A stretch of DNA of 55,869 bases from Staphylococcus pseudintermedius (GCF_001792775.2 NZ_MLGE02000017.1:1-55869), one strand, 5' to 3'; positions 1-10,279 are shown, counted from the stretch's first letter. Made by a program: numbers and translations. The notes: a model not told the origin generated them from the sequence alone.

Positions 1-96
1 TATCATTACACATAGGCACAATATCTCCTTAATCGTTGGTTTGGTCACTTACAATTATAGAGATATTTGTGCTTTTTTAATATCAAAAATTAAAAT

Positions 97-125
97 AACG
101 GTCAGTGAATCTCTCACCAACCGTT
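97..125 (-). terminator. clpX terminator
   Basis: Inverted repeat AACGGT/ACCGTT with an inner GTGA/TCAC pairing, about 60 bases after the clpX stop. Read on the minus strand it is followed by a T-rich run. Positions 1-96 beyond it show no gene that I recognise. Confidence 0.6.
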
Positions 126-185
126 AAAAATATATAACCTTTTAAAATTAAGCATACTTATCCATTCGATTACTGAAACATGATT

Positions 186-1448
186 TTAAGCAGATGTTTT
201 TGTTGTATTCACAAGGTTACCTTCCGCATCGTACAGTTCAGGCTCTGTCTCATTTACAATTGTTTCTTTTGTAATGACAACTTTAGCAACGTTTTCTGTA
301 GAAGGAATATCATACATAATATCAATCAATGCTTCCTCAATAATCGAGCGTAAACCACGTGCTCCTGTTTTTCTTTCGATTGCTTTTTCACTAATTGCAG
401 CTAATGCTTCATCAGTAAATTCTAAAGCTACATCATCTAATTCAAGCATTTTAGTGTACTGTTTAACCAACGCATTTTTAGGTTGTGTTAAAATGTTTTT
501 CAACGCTTCAACATCTAATGTTTCAAGGTTTGCAACGATTGGTACACGTCCGATAAACTCAGGAATTAAGCCATAAGTTTGTAGGTCTTCTGGACGGATT
601 TGCTCTAATAAACTTGCTTCATCGAAATTAGAAGCTTCATTGCTCGCAAAACCGATTACTTTTTCACCAAGACGACGTTTAATCACTTCATTTATACCGT
701 CAAACGCACCGCCAAGAATAAATAAAATATTTGTTGTATCAATTTGAATGAATTCTTGGTTAGGGTGTTTACGTCCACCTTGAGGCGGCACACTAGCTGT
801 TGTACCTTCTAAAATTTTAAGCAATGCTTGTTGCACACCTTCACCTGAAACATCACGTGTGATGGATGTGTTTTCTGATTTACGTGCAATTTTGTCAATC
901 TCATCGACATAAATAATCCCTTTTTCTGCTTTATCAATATCAAAATCAGCAGCTTGGATTAAACGTAATAAAATGTTTTCAACGTCTTCGCCCACATAAC
1001 CTGCTTCTGTAAGGCTAGTTGCATCGGCAATGGCAAACGGCACATTTAACGTACGTGCCAATGTTTGTGCGAGTAATGTTTTACCACTACCTGTCGGCCC
1101 AATTAAAGCGACATTACTTTTTTGTAATTCAACGTCATCATCTTTAGGCCCAAGTTGTTGAACACGTTTGTAGTGATTGTATACAGCAACTGCCAATGAT
1201 TTCTTCGCTTTTTCTTGGCCGATAACATAGCTGTTTAATTGATCCATAATTTCTTTTGGTGTTGGTAATTCAGTGAGTTCTTCTGCTTGTTGTTGATTTA
1301 ATTCTTCTTCAACGATTTCAGCACATAGCTCAATACATTCGTTACAAATATAAACACCACTACCTGCTACCAATTTTTTAACTTGGTCTTGATCTTTACC
1401 ACAGAAAGAACATTTTAAGTTTTCTTCATCATCATTGAATTTAAACAT
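186..1448 (-). CDS. clpX: ATP-dependent Clp protease ATP-binding subunit ClpX
   Basis: AAA+ unfoldase that feeds substrates to ClpP in the cytoplasm. The 420 residues match the usual family length. The N-terminal zinc-binding domain has Cys13, Cys16, Cys35 and Cys38. The Walker A motif is GPTGSGKT and the pore loop is GYVG. The IGF tripeptide (EKVIGF) is the loop known to dock on ClpP, so ClpP partnership is expected. The sensor/arginine region EFIGR is also present. The gene lies downstream of tig in the same direction, but a 570-base gap and its own promoter separate the two. Identification is secure. Confidence 0.97.
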   Translation of the reverse strand: MFKFNDDEENLKCSFCGKDQDQVKKLVAGSGVYICNECIELCAEIVEEELNQQQAEELTELPTPKEIMDQLNSYVIGQEKAKKSLAVAVYNHYKRVQQLGPKDDDVELQKSNVALIGPTGSGKTLLAQTLARTLNVPFAIADATSLTEAGYVGEDVENILLRLIQAADFDIDKAEKGIIYVDEIDKIARKSENTSITRDVSGEGVQQALLKILEGTTASVPPQGGRKHPNQEFIQIDTTNILFILGGAFDGINEVIKRRLGEKVIGFASNEASNFDEASLLEQIRPEDLQTYGLIPEFIGRVPIVANLETLDVEALKNILTQPKNALVKQYTKMLELDDVALEFTDEALAAISEKAIERKTGARGLRSIIEEALIDIMYDIPSTENVAKVVITKETIVNETEPELYDAEGNLVNTTKTSA

Positions 1449-1475
1449 ACTTTATTACACCCCTGTTCTTTTACG

Positions 1476-1504
1476 ACTATACTAGAAAGCATTCTATTAC
1501 GCAA
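1476..1504 (-). promoter_or_regulatory. clpX promoter (sigma-A type)
   Basis: On the minus strand, TTGCGT (1499-1504) and TATAGT (1476-1481) are separated by 17 bases and lie just upstream of clpX. This gives clpX a start site independent of tig. Confidence 0.6.
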
Positions 1505-2020
1505 ATATAGACCATTTCAAGTTTTTTGCATTTTGCACAATAAAACACAACAGATGTGTGATATTGTGGCCCCAGTAAAAGTCATCCTCAACTTCTGTTT
1601 CTCATCTATTTTTATTCGTAGTGTCTTCATAAAGTTTCATACCAACGCTTCATCCAACAAAATACACTCAAAGTTGCTGAATGAAATTCCCCAAGCTTGC
1701 CGTTAATATACTAAGTGCTAGCGACATAAAAATCAAATCATTTGCAAAATTCATTAACGCAACTGTTTGAACAGATGTTGTCATAAATACTAAGCGGAGT
1801 GCGGTTGTTGTCAAATGGCATCATTTGAGTACAACAACCCACCCCGGTTGATTTCACATCATATTAAAATTTGTTGAAACGGTTCATTGAGAGTTGTGTT
1901 AGTGGGACCGCACATCACCTGAAGTTGATGTGCGGTCCCACTGATTAACCTTCATTAAATTTTATCATTCAAATTTGTAATGAAAGTTTTCAATACGACG
2001 CATCAATAAGATATGCGTGC
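1505..2020. other. Intergenic tig-clpX region with three inverted repeats
   Basis: No open frame here looks real. The stretch holds three strong dyads: 1536-1568 (CACAATA/TATTGTG with an inner CACA/TGTG), 1803-1839 (GGTTGTTGT/ACAACAACC plus CAAATG/CATTTG) and 1901-1942 (a perfect 17-base arm). The last two lack the T-run of an ordinary terminator, so they are not clearly the tig terminator. Confidence 0.6.
1901..1942. repeat. Perfect 17-bp inverted repeat downstream of tig
   Basis: Arms 1901-1917 and 1926-1942 are exact reverse complements around an 8-base loop. The stem is GC-rich in the middle (GGGACCGC). It may end tig transcription or stabilise the tig mRNA 3' end. No T-run follows on either strand. 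Confidence 0.7.
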
Positions 2021-3337
2021 TTATGCTTCTTCTTTGTTATCTTCTGAAGTGCTTTCAACTAATTTCGCTTCGTCTACTAATAAGTTAATAACTTTTTTCA
2101 CACGAACATCATTTTTAACAAGATCAGTGTTGCCAAGTGTTTTCTTAATATCTTCAACAGAGATGTTGAATTGTTCGCTCATTGTTTCAAGCTCTTTGTC
2201 AACATCTTCATCAGTCACTTCGATATTTTCTGCATCTGCAATGGCAGCTAATGTTAAGTTTGTTTTCACACGTAACTCAGCATCTTCTTTCATTTGTTCA
2301 CGTAAATCATCTTCTGATTGACCTGAAATCTGGAAGTAAGTGTTTAAGTCTAAACCTTGTTGTTGAATACGTTGTGCAAATTCGCTCATCATGCGATCTT
2401 GTTCTGTACGTACCATAGCTTCTGGAATATCGATTGTCGCATTGTCAGTTGCTAAAGTAATCGCTTCTTCTTTTTGCGCATTTTCAGCGTCAGTTTTCTT
2501 TTGCTCTTCAAGTTGTTGACGTAAGTTTGCTTTGAATTCCTCTACATTGTTTGCATTAGAATCTAATTCACTCGCAAGCTCATCATCTAATTCTGGTACT
2601 TCTTTTGCTTTGATTTCGTTAATTTTTGTTTTAAATACAGCAGGTTTTCCAGCTAATTCTTCTGCATGGTATTCTTCTGGGAATGTCACTTCAACTTCTT
2701 TTTCTTCCCCAACTTTTAAGCCTACAAGTTGCTCTTCAAAACCTGGGATGAACATACCTGAACCGATTTCCAAGTCATATCCTTCAGCTTGACCACCTTC
2801 GAATTGCTCACCATCAACATAGCCATCGAAGTCTAAGTTAACTGTGTCGCCTTCTTCAACTTGACCGTCTTCTTTAACGACCATATCAGTCATAGCGTCA
2901 AGACGTTGTTCTACTGCTTTGTTGAATTCGTCTTCAGTCACTTCAGTGTTTTGTTTTTCGATTTCTAAGCCTTTGTAGTCACCTAATTGTACTTCAGGTT
3001 CAACGATTACAGTTGCATCAAAAGTGAATGGTTGGCCTTTTTCGATTTGTGTTACTTCAATTTCAGGTTGATCAACTGGATTAATACCTGTTTCTTGTAC
3101 AGCTTCACTGTATGCTTTTGGTAATAAGATGTCTACTGCATCTTGATATAAAGCTTCTACACCAAAACGTTGTTCGAAAATTTGACGAGGTACTTTCCCT
3201 TTACGGAAACCAGGTACGTTAAGTTGTTTGACTACTTTTTTGAAAGCTTGATCTAATGCTTTATCTACTTCTTCTGCAGGTACGGATACTTGTAATAATC
3301 CTTCATTACCTTCTTTTTTTTCCCAAGTTGCTGTCAT
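2021..3337 (-). CDS. tig: Trigger factor, ribosome-associated chaperone and peptidyl-prolyl isomerase
   Basis: It binds the ribosome at the nascent-chain exit and folds emerging proteins. I place the start at the ATG ending at 3337 (MTATWEKK), 8 bases after GGAGG. A longer frame would read through the ribosome-binding site. This gives 438 residues, normal for the family. The ribosome-binding signature GFRKGKVPR lies near residue 45. The central FKBP-like domain ([22 protein letters not shown]) and an acidic helical C-terminus ending EDNKEEA follow. It is probably monocistronic from its own promoter. Confidence 0.96.
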   Translation of the reverse strand: MTATWEKKEGNEGLLQVSVPAEEVDKALDQAFKKVVKQLNVPGFRKGKVPRQIFEQRFGVEALYQDAVDILLPKAYSEAVQETGINPVDQPEIEVTQIEKGQPFTFDATVIVEPEVQLGDYKGLEIEKQNTEVTEDEFNKAVEQRLDAMTDMVVKEDGQVEEGDTVNLDFDGYVDGEQFEGGQAEGYDLEIGSGMFIPGFEEQLVGLKVGEEKEVEVTFPEEYHAEELAGKPAVFKTKINEIKAKEVPELDDELASELDSNANNVEEFKANLRQQLEEQKKTDAENAQKEEAITLATDNATIDIPEAMVRTEQDRMMSEFAQRIQQQGLDLNTYFQISGQSEDDLREQMKEDAELRVKTNLTLAAIADAENIEVTDEDVDKELETMSEQFNISVEDIKKTLGNTDLVKNDVRVKKVINLLVDEAKLVESTSEDNKEEA

Positions 3338-3386
3338 GTATAAAAACCTCCATGATTTATCATTTTTAAAATTTTTCAACTTCTTT

Positions 3387-3415
3387 ATTATAACATAGGT
3401 TGACCTTCTTTGAAA
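3387..3415 (-). promoter_or_regulatory. tig promoter
   Basis: TTTCAA (3410-3415), a 17-base spacer and TATAAT (3387-3392) on the minus strand, about 50 bases upstream of the tig start. Confidence 0.6.
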
Positions 3416-3424
3416 TAATGAGAC

Positions 3425-4348
3425 CTATGTATTTAACGATTTTATGAGTTTAAATATCTCTACATATAATGAATCCACATTGACTTCCTTCCCCATTAAC
3501 TGATGGAAATATGCAACATAAGCATCGCGCCACATCTCTACAGTTCCATAGTCTAGGATATTTACAGGATAAAGTGCAATATTATTTGTATTAAGTAAAA
3601 TATAGGCTTCTTGAACAAGTGAAGGTATCTCCACTTCTAAAGCATCAATCACTGCAGGCAACAATCGATCTTTAAAGGCTGTTTGTTCAATTCCTACAAG
3701 TTCAGCGGGTATCACTTGAATTTGACGAAAATCTTTCTCTATGGTGATGCCTTGATTGTATCCAGCAAAACGTAAATATTCTAACATCAAACTTTGAACA
3801 CTTGAAACGATTGACTCATGAACTAACAAATAAGCAATCGTTTCACTGTACTGATAGACACGATCATCAATTAATGTGAGTACTAATTGCGTTTGATCAT
3901 AATGACTCAGCTCAGTAAACCGTTGTAATCGATGCAACATATAATCTTGGCGTTCGTCCAGTTTGGATTGTGCTTGATTTTTAATAGGTAATAAAGTCAT
4001 ACGCGTTTCATGTGCAACGACATCATCAAGAACCTGGTCCACCATTTCAACTGCCGCTTTATATTGTTCTAATGCATACAGACTTTTAATGTAATACACG
4101 ATGAATGTATCATATGGCGGAAAACCTTGCATCATTAAAATGTTCGCCTCTTCTTTTAATTCAAGGTAAGCTCCAAGTTGCCACAATATATCACATTTTA
4201 AAAGCGCAAGTTCAGATGTCAATTCAAAGTGACGTTCATACGCAATGAAATAATCATAAGCGTCTTCATAACGTTCCTTGTCGAATGCCTCTGTAATATC
4301 ATATATTAACTTTTCTTTAAGCTTAGGAAATGGAATGATATCAGACAT
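3425..4348 (-). CDS. Tetratricopeptide-like helical protein (YsoA-like)
   Basis: This conserved protein of about 307 residues has no catalytic motif that I recognise. It is built of repeated amphipathic helices, for example the stretch around YEDAYDYFIAYERHFELTSELALLKCDILW, which resembles TPR repeats. It is similar in kind to Bacillus YsoA, which also sits near tig. I choose the ATG ending at 4348, spaced 6 bases from AGGTG. An upstream GTG (4357) overlaps that Shine-Dalgarno. It follows the NUDIX gene within 10 bases, so the two are probably co-translated. It may be a protein-protein scaffold; this is inference. Confidence 0.75.
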   Translation of the reverse strand: MSDIIPFPKLKEKLIYDITEAFDKERYEDAYDYFIAYERHFELTSELALLKCDILWQLGAYLELKEEANILMMQGFPPYDTFIVYYIKSLYALEQYKAAVEMVDQVLDDVVAHETRMTLLPIKNQAQSKLDERQDYMLHRLQRFTELSHYDQTQLVLTLIDDRVYQYSETIAYLLVHESIVSSVQSLMLEYLRFAGYNQGITIEKDFRQIQVIPAELVGIEQTAFKDRLLPAVIDALEVEIPSLVQEAYILLNTNNIALYPVNILDYGTVEMWRDAYVAYFHQLMGKEVNVDSLYVEIFKLIKSLNT

Positions 4349-4357
4349 GCCATTCAC

Positions 4358-4969
4358 CTATTTCAACTGCTCTAATATTAACGCGCTCCACGATTCGAAT
4401 GCGCTCGTGTCACTAATTTGGCTTAATGGTTGCCACTGAATCTTTAAAGTATCCGTTTCACGCACTTCGACATCTTGTTGCTTAACCTTCACTTTAAACA
4501 CGACACCGATATGAACTTGACCCACTTCATTATGATCATCATTAATAAAGCCTATGAATTCAAGCGGTGTTTGATTGTTAATTTTAACACCGATTTCCTC
4601 TTCAAGTTCTCGACTTGCATTTGTTTTAATGACTTCATCAATATGGTGCGCTTCAGGAACATCATTCATGTGTCCGCCTACACCGATAGACGCATTGCCG
4701 TGAAGTCGTGCCTCGCCACCACCTGATAATCGCTCATAGACGAGTAATTCATCATGCTCATTTTCAATTAAACAATAACTAATCAATTGTTTGAAGCTAG
4801 GATCTTCTTCCATATCACCACGTCTTTTCACTTCATATTGAGAAAGCTTTTCATAAATTTTTTGACCCTTCTCTTCAGATTGATCTAAAAACCCATTGAA
4901 TGCGAGCGCCTCTTCTTCAAAAAGCAAACGTCGTGGGACTACAGTAATTTGTTCATCAAATTTTGACAT
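4358..4969 (-). CDS. NUDIX hydrolase family protein
   Basis: 203 residues. The NUDIX box is recognisable: GGHMND near residue 97 followed by RELEEEIGV near 118. The spacing between the G-part and the REUxEExGU part is longer than the classical 23-residue box, so this belongs to a divergent subfamily. Such enzymes hydrolyse a nucleoside diphosphate linked to another group; the substrate cannot be told here. The N-terminal 60 residues (PRRLLFEEEALAF, DPSFKQLISYCLI) form an extra domain seen in related Firmicute proteins. It is first in a two-gene unit with the TPR-like protein. Confidence 0.8.
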   Translation of the reverse strand: MSKFDEQITVVPRRLLFEEEALAFNGFLDQSEEKGQKIYEKLSQYEVKRRGDMEEDPSFKQLISYCLIENEHDELLVYERLSGGGEARLHGNASIGVGGHMNDVPEAHHIDEVIKTNASRELEEEIGVKINNQTPLEFIGFINDDHNEVGQVHIGVVFKVKVKQQDVEVRETDTLKIQWQPLSQISDTSAFESWSALILEQLK

Positions 4970-5038
4970 TGTGAGCTCCTTTTATTCGTTTTTTATATCG
5001 TAACAAAAGAAATGAATAATGGTAAAGTCATAATGAAA

Positions 5039-5072
5039 AAGAGTTGGCGCGTCACAATAGACCCCAACTCTT
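5039..5072 (-). terminator. rplT operon terminator
   Basis: AAGAGTTGG/CCAACTCTT stem immediately after the rplT stop, followed on the minus strand by a T-run (CTCTTTTTC). Confidence 0.85.
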
Positions 5073-5078
5073 TCTCTA

Positions 5079-5435
5079 CTATTTTAAAGCTGCTTTCGCT
5101 TGATTTACTAATTCAGCAAATGCTTTCTCATCTGAGATTGCGATTTCTGATAACATTTTACGGTTAACGTCGATACCCGCTTGTTTTAAACCGTTCATTA
5201 AACGAGAGTAACTCATGTCGTGTTGACGTGCAGCCGCATTGATACGTGTAATCCATAATTTACGGAAATCACGTTTTCTTTGACGACGGTCACGGAATGC
5301 ATATTGACCTGATTTCATAACTTGTTGTTTTGCAACTTTATATAATGTGCTTTTCGCACCGAAGTAACCTTTAGCTAATTTGATTGTCTTTTTACGACGC
5401 GCTCTTGTTACTGTTCCACCTTTAACACGTGGCAT
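5079..5435 (-). CDS. rplT: 50S ribosomal protein L20
   Basis: 118 residues, rich in Lys/Arg, starting [16 protein letters not shown]. This is the typical L20 start and length. L20 is needed early in 50S assembly. In Firmicutes it also binds the leader of its own operon to repress infC-rpmI-rplT; that leader is present upstream of infC here. It is the last gene of the operon, 74 bases after rpmI and directly before the terminator. Confidence 0.98.
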   Translation of the reverse strand: MPRVKGGTVTRARRKKTIKLAKGYFGAKSTLYKVAKQQVMKSGQYAFRDRRQRKRDFRKLWITRINAAARQHDMSYSRLMNGLKQAGIDVNRKMLSEIAISDEKAFAELVNQAKAALK

Positions 5436-5509
5436 AATAAACTCCTCCTTTTATCTCTACGGTATGCGCTTCTGCCATACCTCTCATATATTTTCGTACT
5501 TTAGAATGA

Positions 5510-5710
5510 TTATTTAACGTATGTTAATAATTGTTTTACACGTTTTGCATCGCTTTTTGATACTAATGAAGCTTTACGTAATTGACGCTTTTGCTTTGTA
5601 GATTTGTTAGCGAATAAGTGTGAAGTGTATGCTCTAGAACGTTTAAGTTGACCAGATCCAGTTCTTTTTACACGTTTCGCAGCTCCGCGGTGGGTTTTCA
5701 TTTTAGGCAT
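5510..5710 (-). CDS. rpmI: 50S ribosomal protein L35
   Basis: 66 residues, starting [20 protein letters not shown], the standard L35 signature and length. The start follows a good GGAGG. It is the middle gene of infC-rpmI-rplT, 25 bases after infC, so it is controlled by the same L20-dependent leader. Confidence 0.98.
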   Translation of the reverse strand: MPKMKTHRGAAKRVKRTGSGQLKRSRAYTSHLFANKSTKQKRQLRKASLVSKSDAKRVKQLLTYVK

Positions 5711-5735
5711 GATGTTTTCCTCCTATTATCACTTT

Positions 5736-6254
5736 TTATTTTTCATTAATTGGGGCTAACATAAGGAACATTTGACGACCTTCCATTTTCGGCTTTTGCT
5801 CGATTGTTGCAAGGTCTTGGCACGCTTCAGCATATCGCTCTAACACGCGTTGTCCAATTTCTTTATGCGTAATCGCACGCCCTCTGAAACGAATTGAAAC
5901 TTTAACTTTGTCACCTTTTGTTAAAAACTTGCGTCCGTTTTTAAGCTTCGTATTGAAGTCGTGTTCTTCAATCGTAGGGCTTAAACGGATTTCTTTAACG
6001 TTGATGATTTTTTGTTTCTTCTTCATCTCTTTTTCTTTTTTCTGTTGCTCGAATTTGTATTTGCCGTAATCCATAATACGAGCAACAGGTGGTTTAGCAT
6101 TTGGCGCAACAACGACTACATCCAAACCAAGTCGATCTGCCATTTCCAATGCTTCATTTTTAGACTTCAATCCGATTTGGTCACCATTTTGTCCGATGAC
6201 ACGTAATTCTTTTGCGCGAATCTTTTCGTTAACTTGCGTTTGATCTTTAGCTAT
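5736..6254 (-). CDS. infC: Translation initiation factor IF-3, probable ATA start
   Basis: IF-3 binds the 30S subunit and rejects poor start codons. Both domains are clear: the N-terminal part ([17 protein letters not shown]), a lysine-rich linker ([12 protein letters not shown]) and the C-terminal domain (ISIRFRGR-like [12 protein letters not shown]). No ATG is available at the right place. GGAGG ends 8 bases before an ATA codon (6252-6254), giving a protein beginning IAKDQTQ, aligned with the AUU-started IF-3 of Bacillus. An in-frame GTG (6263) and TTG (6269) lie inside or on the Shine-Dalgarno. I therefore favour ATA; 172 residues. Expression is also set by the L20 leader. Confidence 0.9.
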   Translation of the reverse strand: MAKDQTQVNEKIRAKELRVIGQNGDQIGLKSKNEALEMADRLGLDVVVVAPNAKPPVARIMDYGKYKFEQQKKEKEMKKKQKIINVKEIRLSPTIEEHDFNTKLKNGRKFLTKGDKVKVSIRFRGRAITHKEIGQRVLERYAEACQDLATIEQKPKMEGRQMFLMLAPINEK

Positions 6255-6284
6255 GGTTGACACCTCCAAAAAGTTTACGAATGG

Positions 6285-6438
6285 TCCAAGTACGAAAAAA
6301 AGCGAGGGTATCTAACCCCCGCTTCTCACGTCAACATGAACATACACTACATGTTTAATCGTTAACCTGCCAACAGCTTGTTGCGTCGCTACAGGTGAGA
6401 AGCGGGATGCTTCTACTTGGTCCGTTTCGTATTCAACA
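6285..6438 (-). ncRNA. L20 leader (infC-rpmI-rplT autoregulatory leader)
   Basis: The leader lies between a strong promoter and infC. It contains paired segments around GAAGCGGGAUGCUUCU and ACUUGGUCC, and a terminator made of AGAAGCGGGGGTTAGATACCCTCGCT followed by a T-run (6291-6325). The segment GTGAGAAGCG near the terminator repeats the upstream GAAGCGGG strand, so two folds compete. This is the known arrangement in which excess L20 protein favours termination. Confidence 0.88.
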
Positions 6439-6444
6439 GATACA

Positions 6445-6473
6445 ATCATACCAACTCAGTGTATATTAGTCAA
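6445..6473 (-). promoter_or_regulatory. infC operon promoter
   Basis: TTGACT (6468-6473), 17-base spacer, TATGAT (6445-6450) on the minus strand. The -35 box touches the last codons and stop of lysP. The predicted start, about 6438, is the 5' end of the L20 leader. Confidence 0.75.
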
Positions 6474-7974
6474 TGTTTTTTTGAAAGTTTTTTTCAACTG
6501 TTTCCACATTCGGATCTAAGTTGACGTCTTTTAATGGAATCAATTTCGTTTTATAGCGGACTTTATGATAGATGAAGAACGCTAAAAATACTGGTATACC
6601 CATATAAGTAATTAAAAATCGATTGATATCAAAATCACCCGTTTGAATAAAATCAACATCTTGTCCGATGATAACAATAATACAAAGCACAGCTGCGAGA
6701 ATCGGACCAAATGGGAACCACTTCGCTTGATACTTTAATTTTTGAACATCGTAATTTTGTGCCGCAAACGCTTTTCGGAAACGATAATGACTGACCGCAA
6801 TACCTACCCATGCGATAAAGCCTGTCAGACCACTCGCTGCAACAATATATTCGTACGCATCGCCACTGACATGTTGTAATACAAAAATCAACACAACAAT
6901 CAGCGCTGTAGATAACATCGACAAGATTGGTGTGCCGTTTTTATTTGTACGACTAAATGCTTTAGATGCGAGTCCGTCTTTCCCCATCGAATACAGCATA
7001 CGTGTGCTTGCATACATCCCAGAGTTACCCGCCGATAATACAGATGTTAAAATTACGGCATTCATAAATGAGGCAGCAAACGCGAGTCCTGCATTTTTAA
7101 AGACGAGTGTAAATGGAGAAGTTGCAATGTCATCCCCACCGCCCATTAAGGCAGAAGAATTGTAAGGAATAAGCATCCCGATAATGAAGATTGCTAAAAT
7201 ATAAAAGAGTAAAATTCTCCAGAACACTTGCTTAATTGCTTTCGGTACGGCACGCTGAGGATTTTCAGACTCACCTGCAGTAATCCCCACTAACTCAGTA
7301 CCTTGGAACGAGAACCCAGCGACTAAGAACACGCCGAACACAACGAGTAAACTACCACCAAAACCGTCACCTAAGATTGGTGCGTCACCAGTTGTAAATG
7401 TATCAAAGCCCACTGCTTGACCGCCCATAATTCCTAAAATTGTCAATAAACCTACAATAATAAAGACAATCACCGTCGCCACTTTGATGAATGCGAACCA
7501 ATATTCACTTTCACCATATACTTTGACAGACAAGGCATTAAGGCTAAAAATAATCACCATGAAGATACAACTCCATGCCCAAGCAGGTAAAAATTGTAAG
7601 GGGGCCCAATATTGGATGACTTGAGCAGCAATCGTAACGTCGGCCGCTACTGTAATGACCCAGTTAAACCAATAGTTCCATCCTAAAGCAAAACCTAAAG
7701 ACGGATCGACAAAACGCGTGGCATATGTGCTAAACGAACCTGTAACAGGTAGATACGTCGCCATTTCCCCTAGTGATGTCATTAAAAAGAACACCATCAC
7801 ACCGATTATCGCATAGCCTAAAAGTGCACCTAAAGGCCCTGCATCATGAATAGCGCCTCCAGATGTCATAAACAGTCCAGTTCCAATCGCACCACCAATC
7901 GCGATCATCGAAATATGACGGTCTTTAAGATGGCGTTGAACTGCGTGTTGATTTTCTGTTTTTTCATTACTCAT
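6466..7974 (-). CDS. lysP: Lysine-specific amino-acid permease (APC family)
   Basis: 502-residue membrane protein with about 12 hydrophobic segments. The APC signature GGAIGTGLFMTSGGAI is near residue 28 and FQGTELVGITAGESENP is in the middle. APC permeases take up amino acids with protons. The lysine riboswitch directly upstream is strong context for lysine as substrate. The start follows AAGGATTAAGAAA. No clear terminator separates it from the infC promoter, so some read-through into infC is possible. Confidence 0.92.
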   Translation of the reverse strand: MSNEKTENQHAVQRHLKDRHISMIAIGGAIGTGLFMTSGGAIHDAGPLGALLGYAIIGVMVFFLMTSLGEMATYLPVTGSFSTYATRFVDPSLGFALGWNYWFNWVITVAADVTIAAQVIQYWAPLQFLPAWAWSCIFMVIIFSLNALSVKVYGESEYWFAFIKVATVIVFIIVGLLTILGIMGGQAVGFDTFTTGDAPILGDGFGGSLLVVFGVFLVAGFSFQGTELVGITAGESENPQRAVPKAIKQVFWRILLFYILAIFIIGMLIPYNSSALMGGGDDIATSPFTLVFKNAGLAFAASFMNAVILTSVLSAGNSGMYASTRMLYSMGKDGLASKAFSRTNKNGTPILSMLSTALIVVLIFVLQHVSGDAYEYIVAASGLTGFIAWVGIAVSHYRFRKAFAAQNYDVQKLKYQAKWFPFGPILAAVLCIIVIIGQDVDFIQTGDFDINRFLITYMGIPVFLAFFIYHKVRYKTKLIPLKDVNLDPNVETVEKNFQKNID

Positions 7975-8057
7975 TTTCTTAATCCTTTCCTAATTGCTTA
8001 GAGGTTAAGACAAATTGTGTGAAGCTCGTTAAATATCAAATTATTCAACCTAGTAAA

Positions 8058-8276
8058 AAATAAAAGCAGTGATGACATCTATGTTGATGCCACCGCTGCT
8101 CATTATTTATGAATCGGTAGCACATCACATTTGTGACAGTCTAGCGCCTTTCGAACACTAGCCCAACGAGAAATGGCGATGGTCCATTTCCGTTTCGGCA
8201 ACTTTACCTTTCACATGTTGGGGCTTTGTACCATCATACAACCCAACCGCTACTCATCAAAGTTGCGCCTCTAACT
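8058..8276 (-). ncRNA. Lysine riboswitch (L box) with terminator
   Basis: On the minus strand the aptamer carries the conserved L-box blocks GAGGCGC (8265-8271), GAGTAG (8250-8255), GAAAGG (8207-8212), GCCGAAACGG and the GCGCTAGAC-type element. It closes with GTGCTACC. A terminator follows: AGCAGCGGTGGCATC pairs with GATGTCATCACTGCT (8065-8100) and then a T-run. Lysine binding should favour termination and lower lysP. A TATAAT (8289-8294) lies just upstream; the -35 is poor. Confidence 0.92.
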
Positions 8277-8341
8277 CAATCAAATCGTATTATAAATTGT
8301 TTCATTTATTACTATACATGATAGTCGTGCACCTATCAACA

Positions 8342-10279
8342 TTATCTTTGTTTTTTCAAACGAATTTCATCGACTAAGTCCCAAATGAATGTATCTTTTT
8401 CAACAGTTTTTTGGTCTTTTGAACCGTATTGACGGACATTGACTTCATTGTTTTCAAGTTCTTTATCCCCGACAACAAGTTGATATGGGATCTTCTTCAT
8501 TTGCGCTTCACGGATTTTATAACCCATTTTTTCATTACGGTCATCAATATGCACACGGACACCTTGAGATTTTAATTCGTCGTGAATTTGACGTGCGTAA
8601 TCGTAATGCAAGTCGTTGTTAACTGGAATAATCTCAACTTGTTGTGGTGCTAACCAAGTTGGGAACGCCCCTTTTGTTTCTTCTGTTAAAAAGGCTACGA
8701 AACGTTCCATCGTAGAAACCACACCACGGTGAATGACGACTGGTCGATGATGTTCGCCATCTTTACCAATGTAAGTAAGTTCGAACTTTTTCGGTAATAA
8801 GAAGTCAAGTTGCGCTGTCGACAATGTCTCTTCTTTACCCATCGCCGTTTTCACTTGAACATCTAATTTAGGACCGTAGAACGCCGCTTCACCGATCGCT
8901 TCTTCATACGGTAAGTTCATTTCATCTACTGCTTCTTTTAACATCGCTTCAGCAGTGTTCCACATGTCATCATCGTCATAATATTTTTCTTTATCCGCTT
9001 TATCGCGATAACTTAAACGGAATTTGTAATCCTCAAAACCAAAGTCTTCATATACATCCAAAATCATTTGAACGACACGCTTGAACTCTTCTTTAATTTG
9101 GTCTGGTCGCACGAAGATATGCGCATCGTTTAAAGTCATCCCACGCACACGCTGTAATCCTGATACAGCACCACTTGCTTCATAACGGTGCATTGTACCA
9201 AGTTCCGCAATACGAATTGGCAACTCACGATATGAATGGGGCTTGTTAGCATAAATCATCATATGGTGTGGGCAGTTCATCGGTCTCAGTACCATCGCTT
9301 CATCCGCATCCAGTTGCATTGGCGGGAACATGTCTTCTTGGTAATGATCCCAGTGCCCTGATGTTTTGTACAAATCGACATTAGCCATCACAGGTGTATA
9401 GACGTGGTCATAGCCGAGGCTAATTTCTTTGTCTACGATATAACGTTCGATTTCACGGCGGATTGTTGCACCATTTGGTAGCCATAAAGGTAAACCTGCG
9501 CCGACAAGTTGATTGTTTGTGAAGAGCTCCATTTCTTTACCGATACGGCGGTGGTCACGCTCTTTACGCTCTTCTAACAATTGAAGATGTGCTTTTAGGT
9601 CTTTCTTGTCGAAAAATGCTGTACCATAAATACGTTGCAACATTTTATTATTACTGTCTCCACGCCAATACGCACCAGCAGTTGATAACAATTTGAACGC
9701 CTTAATTTTCGATGTACTTGGGACGTGTACGCCTCGACATAAATCAGTGAATTCACCCTGACTGTACAATGTCACTTGTTCGTCTTGTGGAATCGCCTCA
9801 ATTAATTCCAATTTATATGGATCGTTTGCAAAAAATGCCTTCGCTTCATCTCTTGAAACAACTTGACGCTCGACTTTATGATTTTCTTCAATAATTTGTT
9901 TCATAGTCTTTTCAATTTTCTCGAAATCATCACTTGAAACCTTTTCTTCCATATCGAAATCATAGTAGAAGCCACCATCAATCACTGGGCCGACACCGAA
10001 ATGTACATCACCGTACAATCGCTTTAATGCTTGTGCCATTAAATGCGCTGTGGAATGTCGTAACACTTCTAACGCTTCGTCACTACCCGGCGTAATAATT
10101 TCAATTGCGCCATCTTCTTCTAAAGGACGTGTTAAATCGACCAATTGTTGATTAAATTTACCTGCAACGGCTTTTTTTCGTAACCCTGGACTAATGGATT
10201 GCGCAATTTCTTCTGTTGTCGTACCCTTTTCAAACGCCTTTTCATTACCATCTGGGAACTGCACTTTAATTTCTGCCAT
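8342..10279 (-). CDS. thrS: Threonyl-tRNA synthetase
   Basis: Charges tRNA-Thr. I start at the ATG ending at 10279 ([11 protein letters not shown]), preceded by GGAGGATCATT. A longer frame would run back into the T-box terminator. This gives 645 residues. In order: N-terminal TGS domain, second editing domain with the [10 protein letters not shown] motif near residue 73, class II catalytic core ([19 protein letters not shown]) and C-terminal anticodon-binding domain ([13 protein letters not shown]). The gene is controlled by a T-box leader and stands alone. Confidence 0.97.
   Translation of the reverse strand: MAEIKVQFPDGNEKAFEKGTTTEEIAQSISPGLRKKAVAGKFNQQLVDLTRPLEEDGAIEIITPGSDEALEVLRHSTAHLMAQALKRLYGDVHFGVGPVIDGGFYYDFDMEEKVSSDDFEKIEKTMKQIIEENHKVERQVVSRDEAKAFFANDPYKLELIEAIPQDEQVTLYSQGEFTDLCRGVHVPSTSKIKAFKLLSTAGAYWRGDSNNKMLQRIYGTAFFDKKDLKAHLQLLEERKERDHRRIGKEMELFTNNQLVGAGLPLWLPNGATIRREIERYIVDKEISLGYDHVYTPVMANVDLYKTSGHWDHYQEDMFPPMQLDADEAMVLRPMNCPHHMMIYANKPHSYRELPIRIAELGTMHRYEASGAVSGLQRVRGMTLNDAHIFVRPDQIKEEFKRVVQMILDVYEDFGFEDYKFRLSYRDKADKEKYYDDDDMWNTAEAMLKEAVDEMNLPYEEAIGEAAFYGPKLDVQVKTAMGKEETLSTAQLDFLLPKKFELTYIGKDGEHHRPVVIHRGVVSTMERFVAFLTEETKGAFPTWLAPQQVEIIPVNNDLHYDYARQIHDELKSQGVRVHIDDRNEKMGYKIREAQMKKIPYQLVVGDKELENNEVNVRQYGSKDQKTVEKDTFIWDLVDEIRLKKQR

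Noticed and set aside
2013..2321. 102-codon plus-strand frame opposite tig
   Set aside because: It lies wholly antisense to a well-conserved gene, has Ser/Thr-rich shadow composition and no ribosome-binding site.
6270..6465. Possible small gene between lysP and infC
   Set aside because: The stretch is fully explained by the infC promoter and L20 leader.
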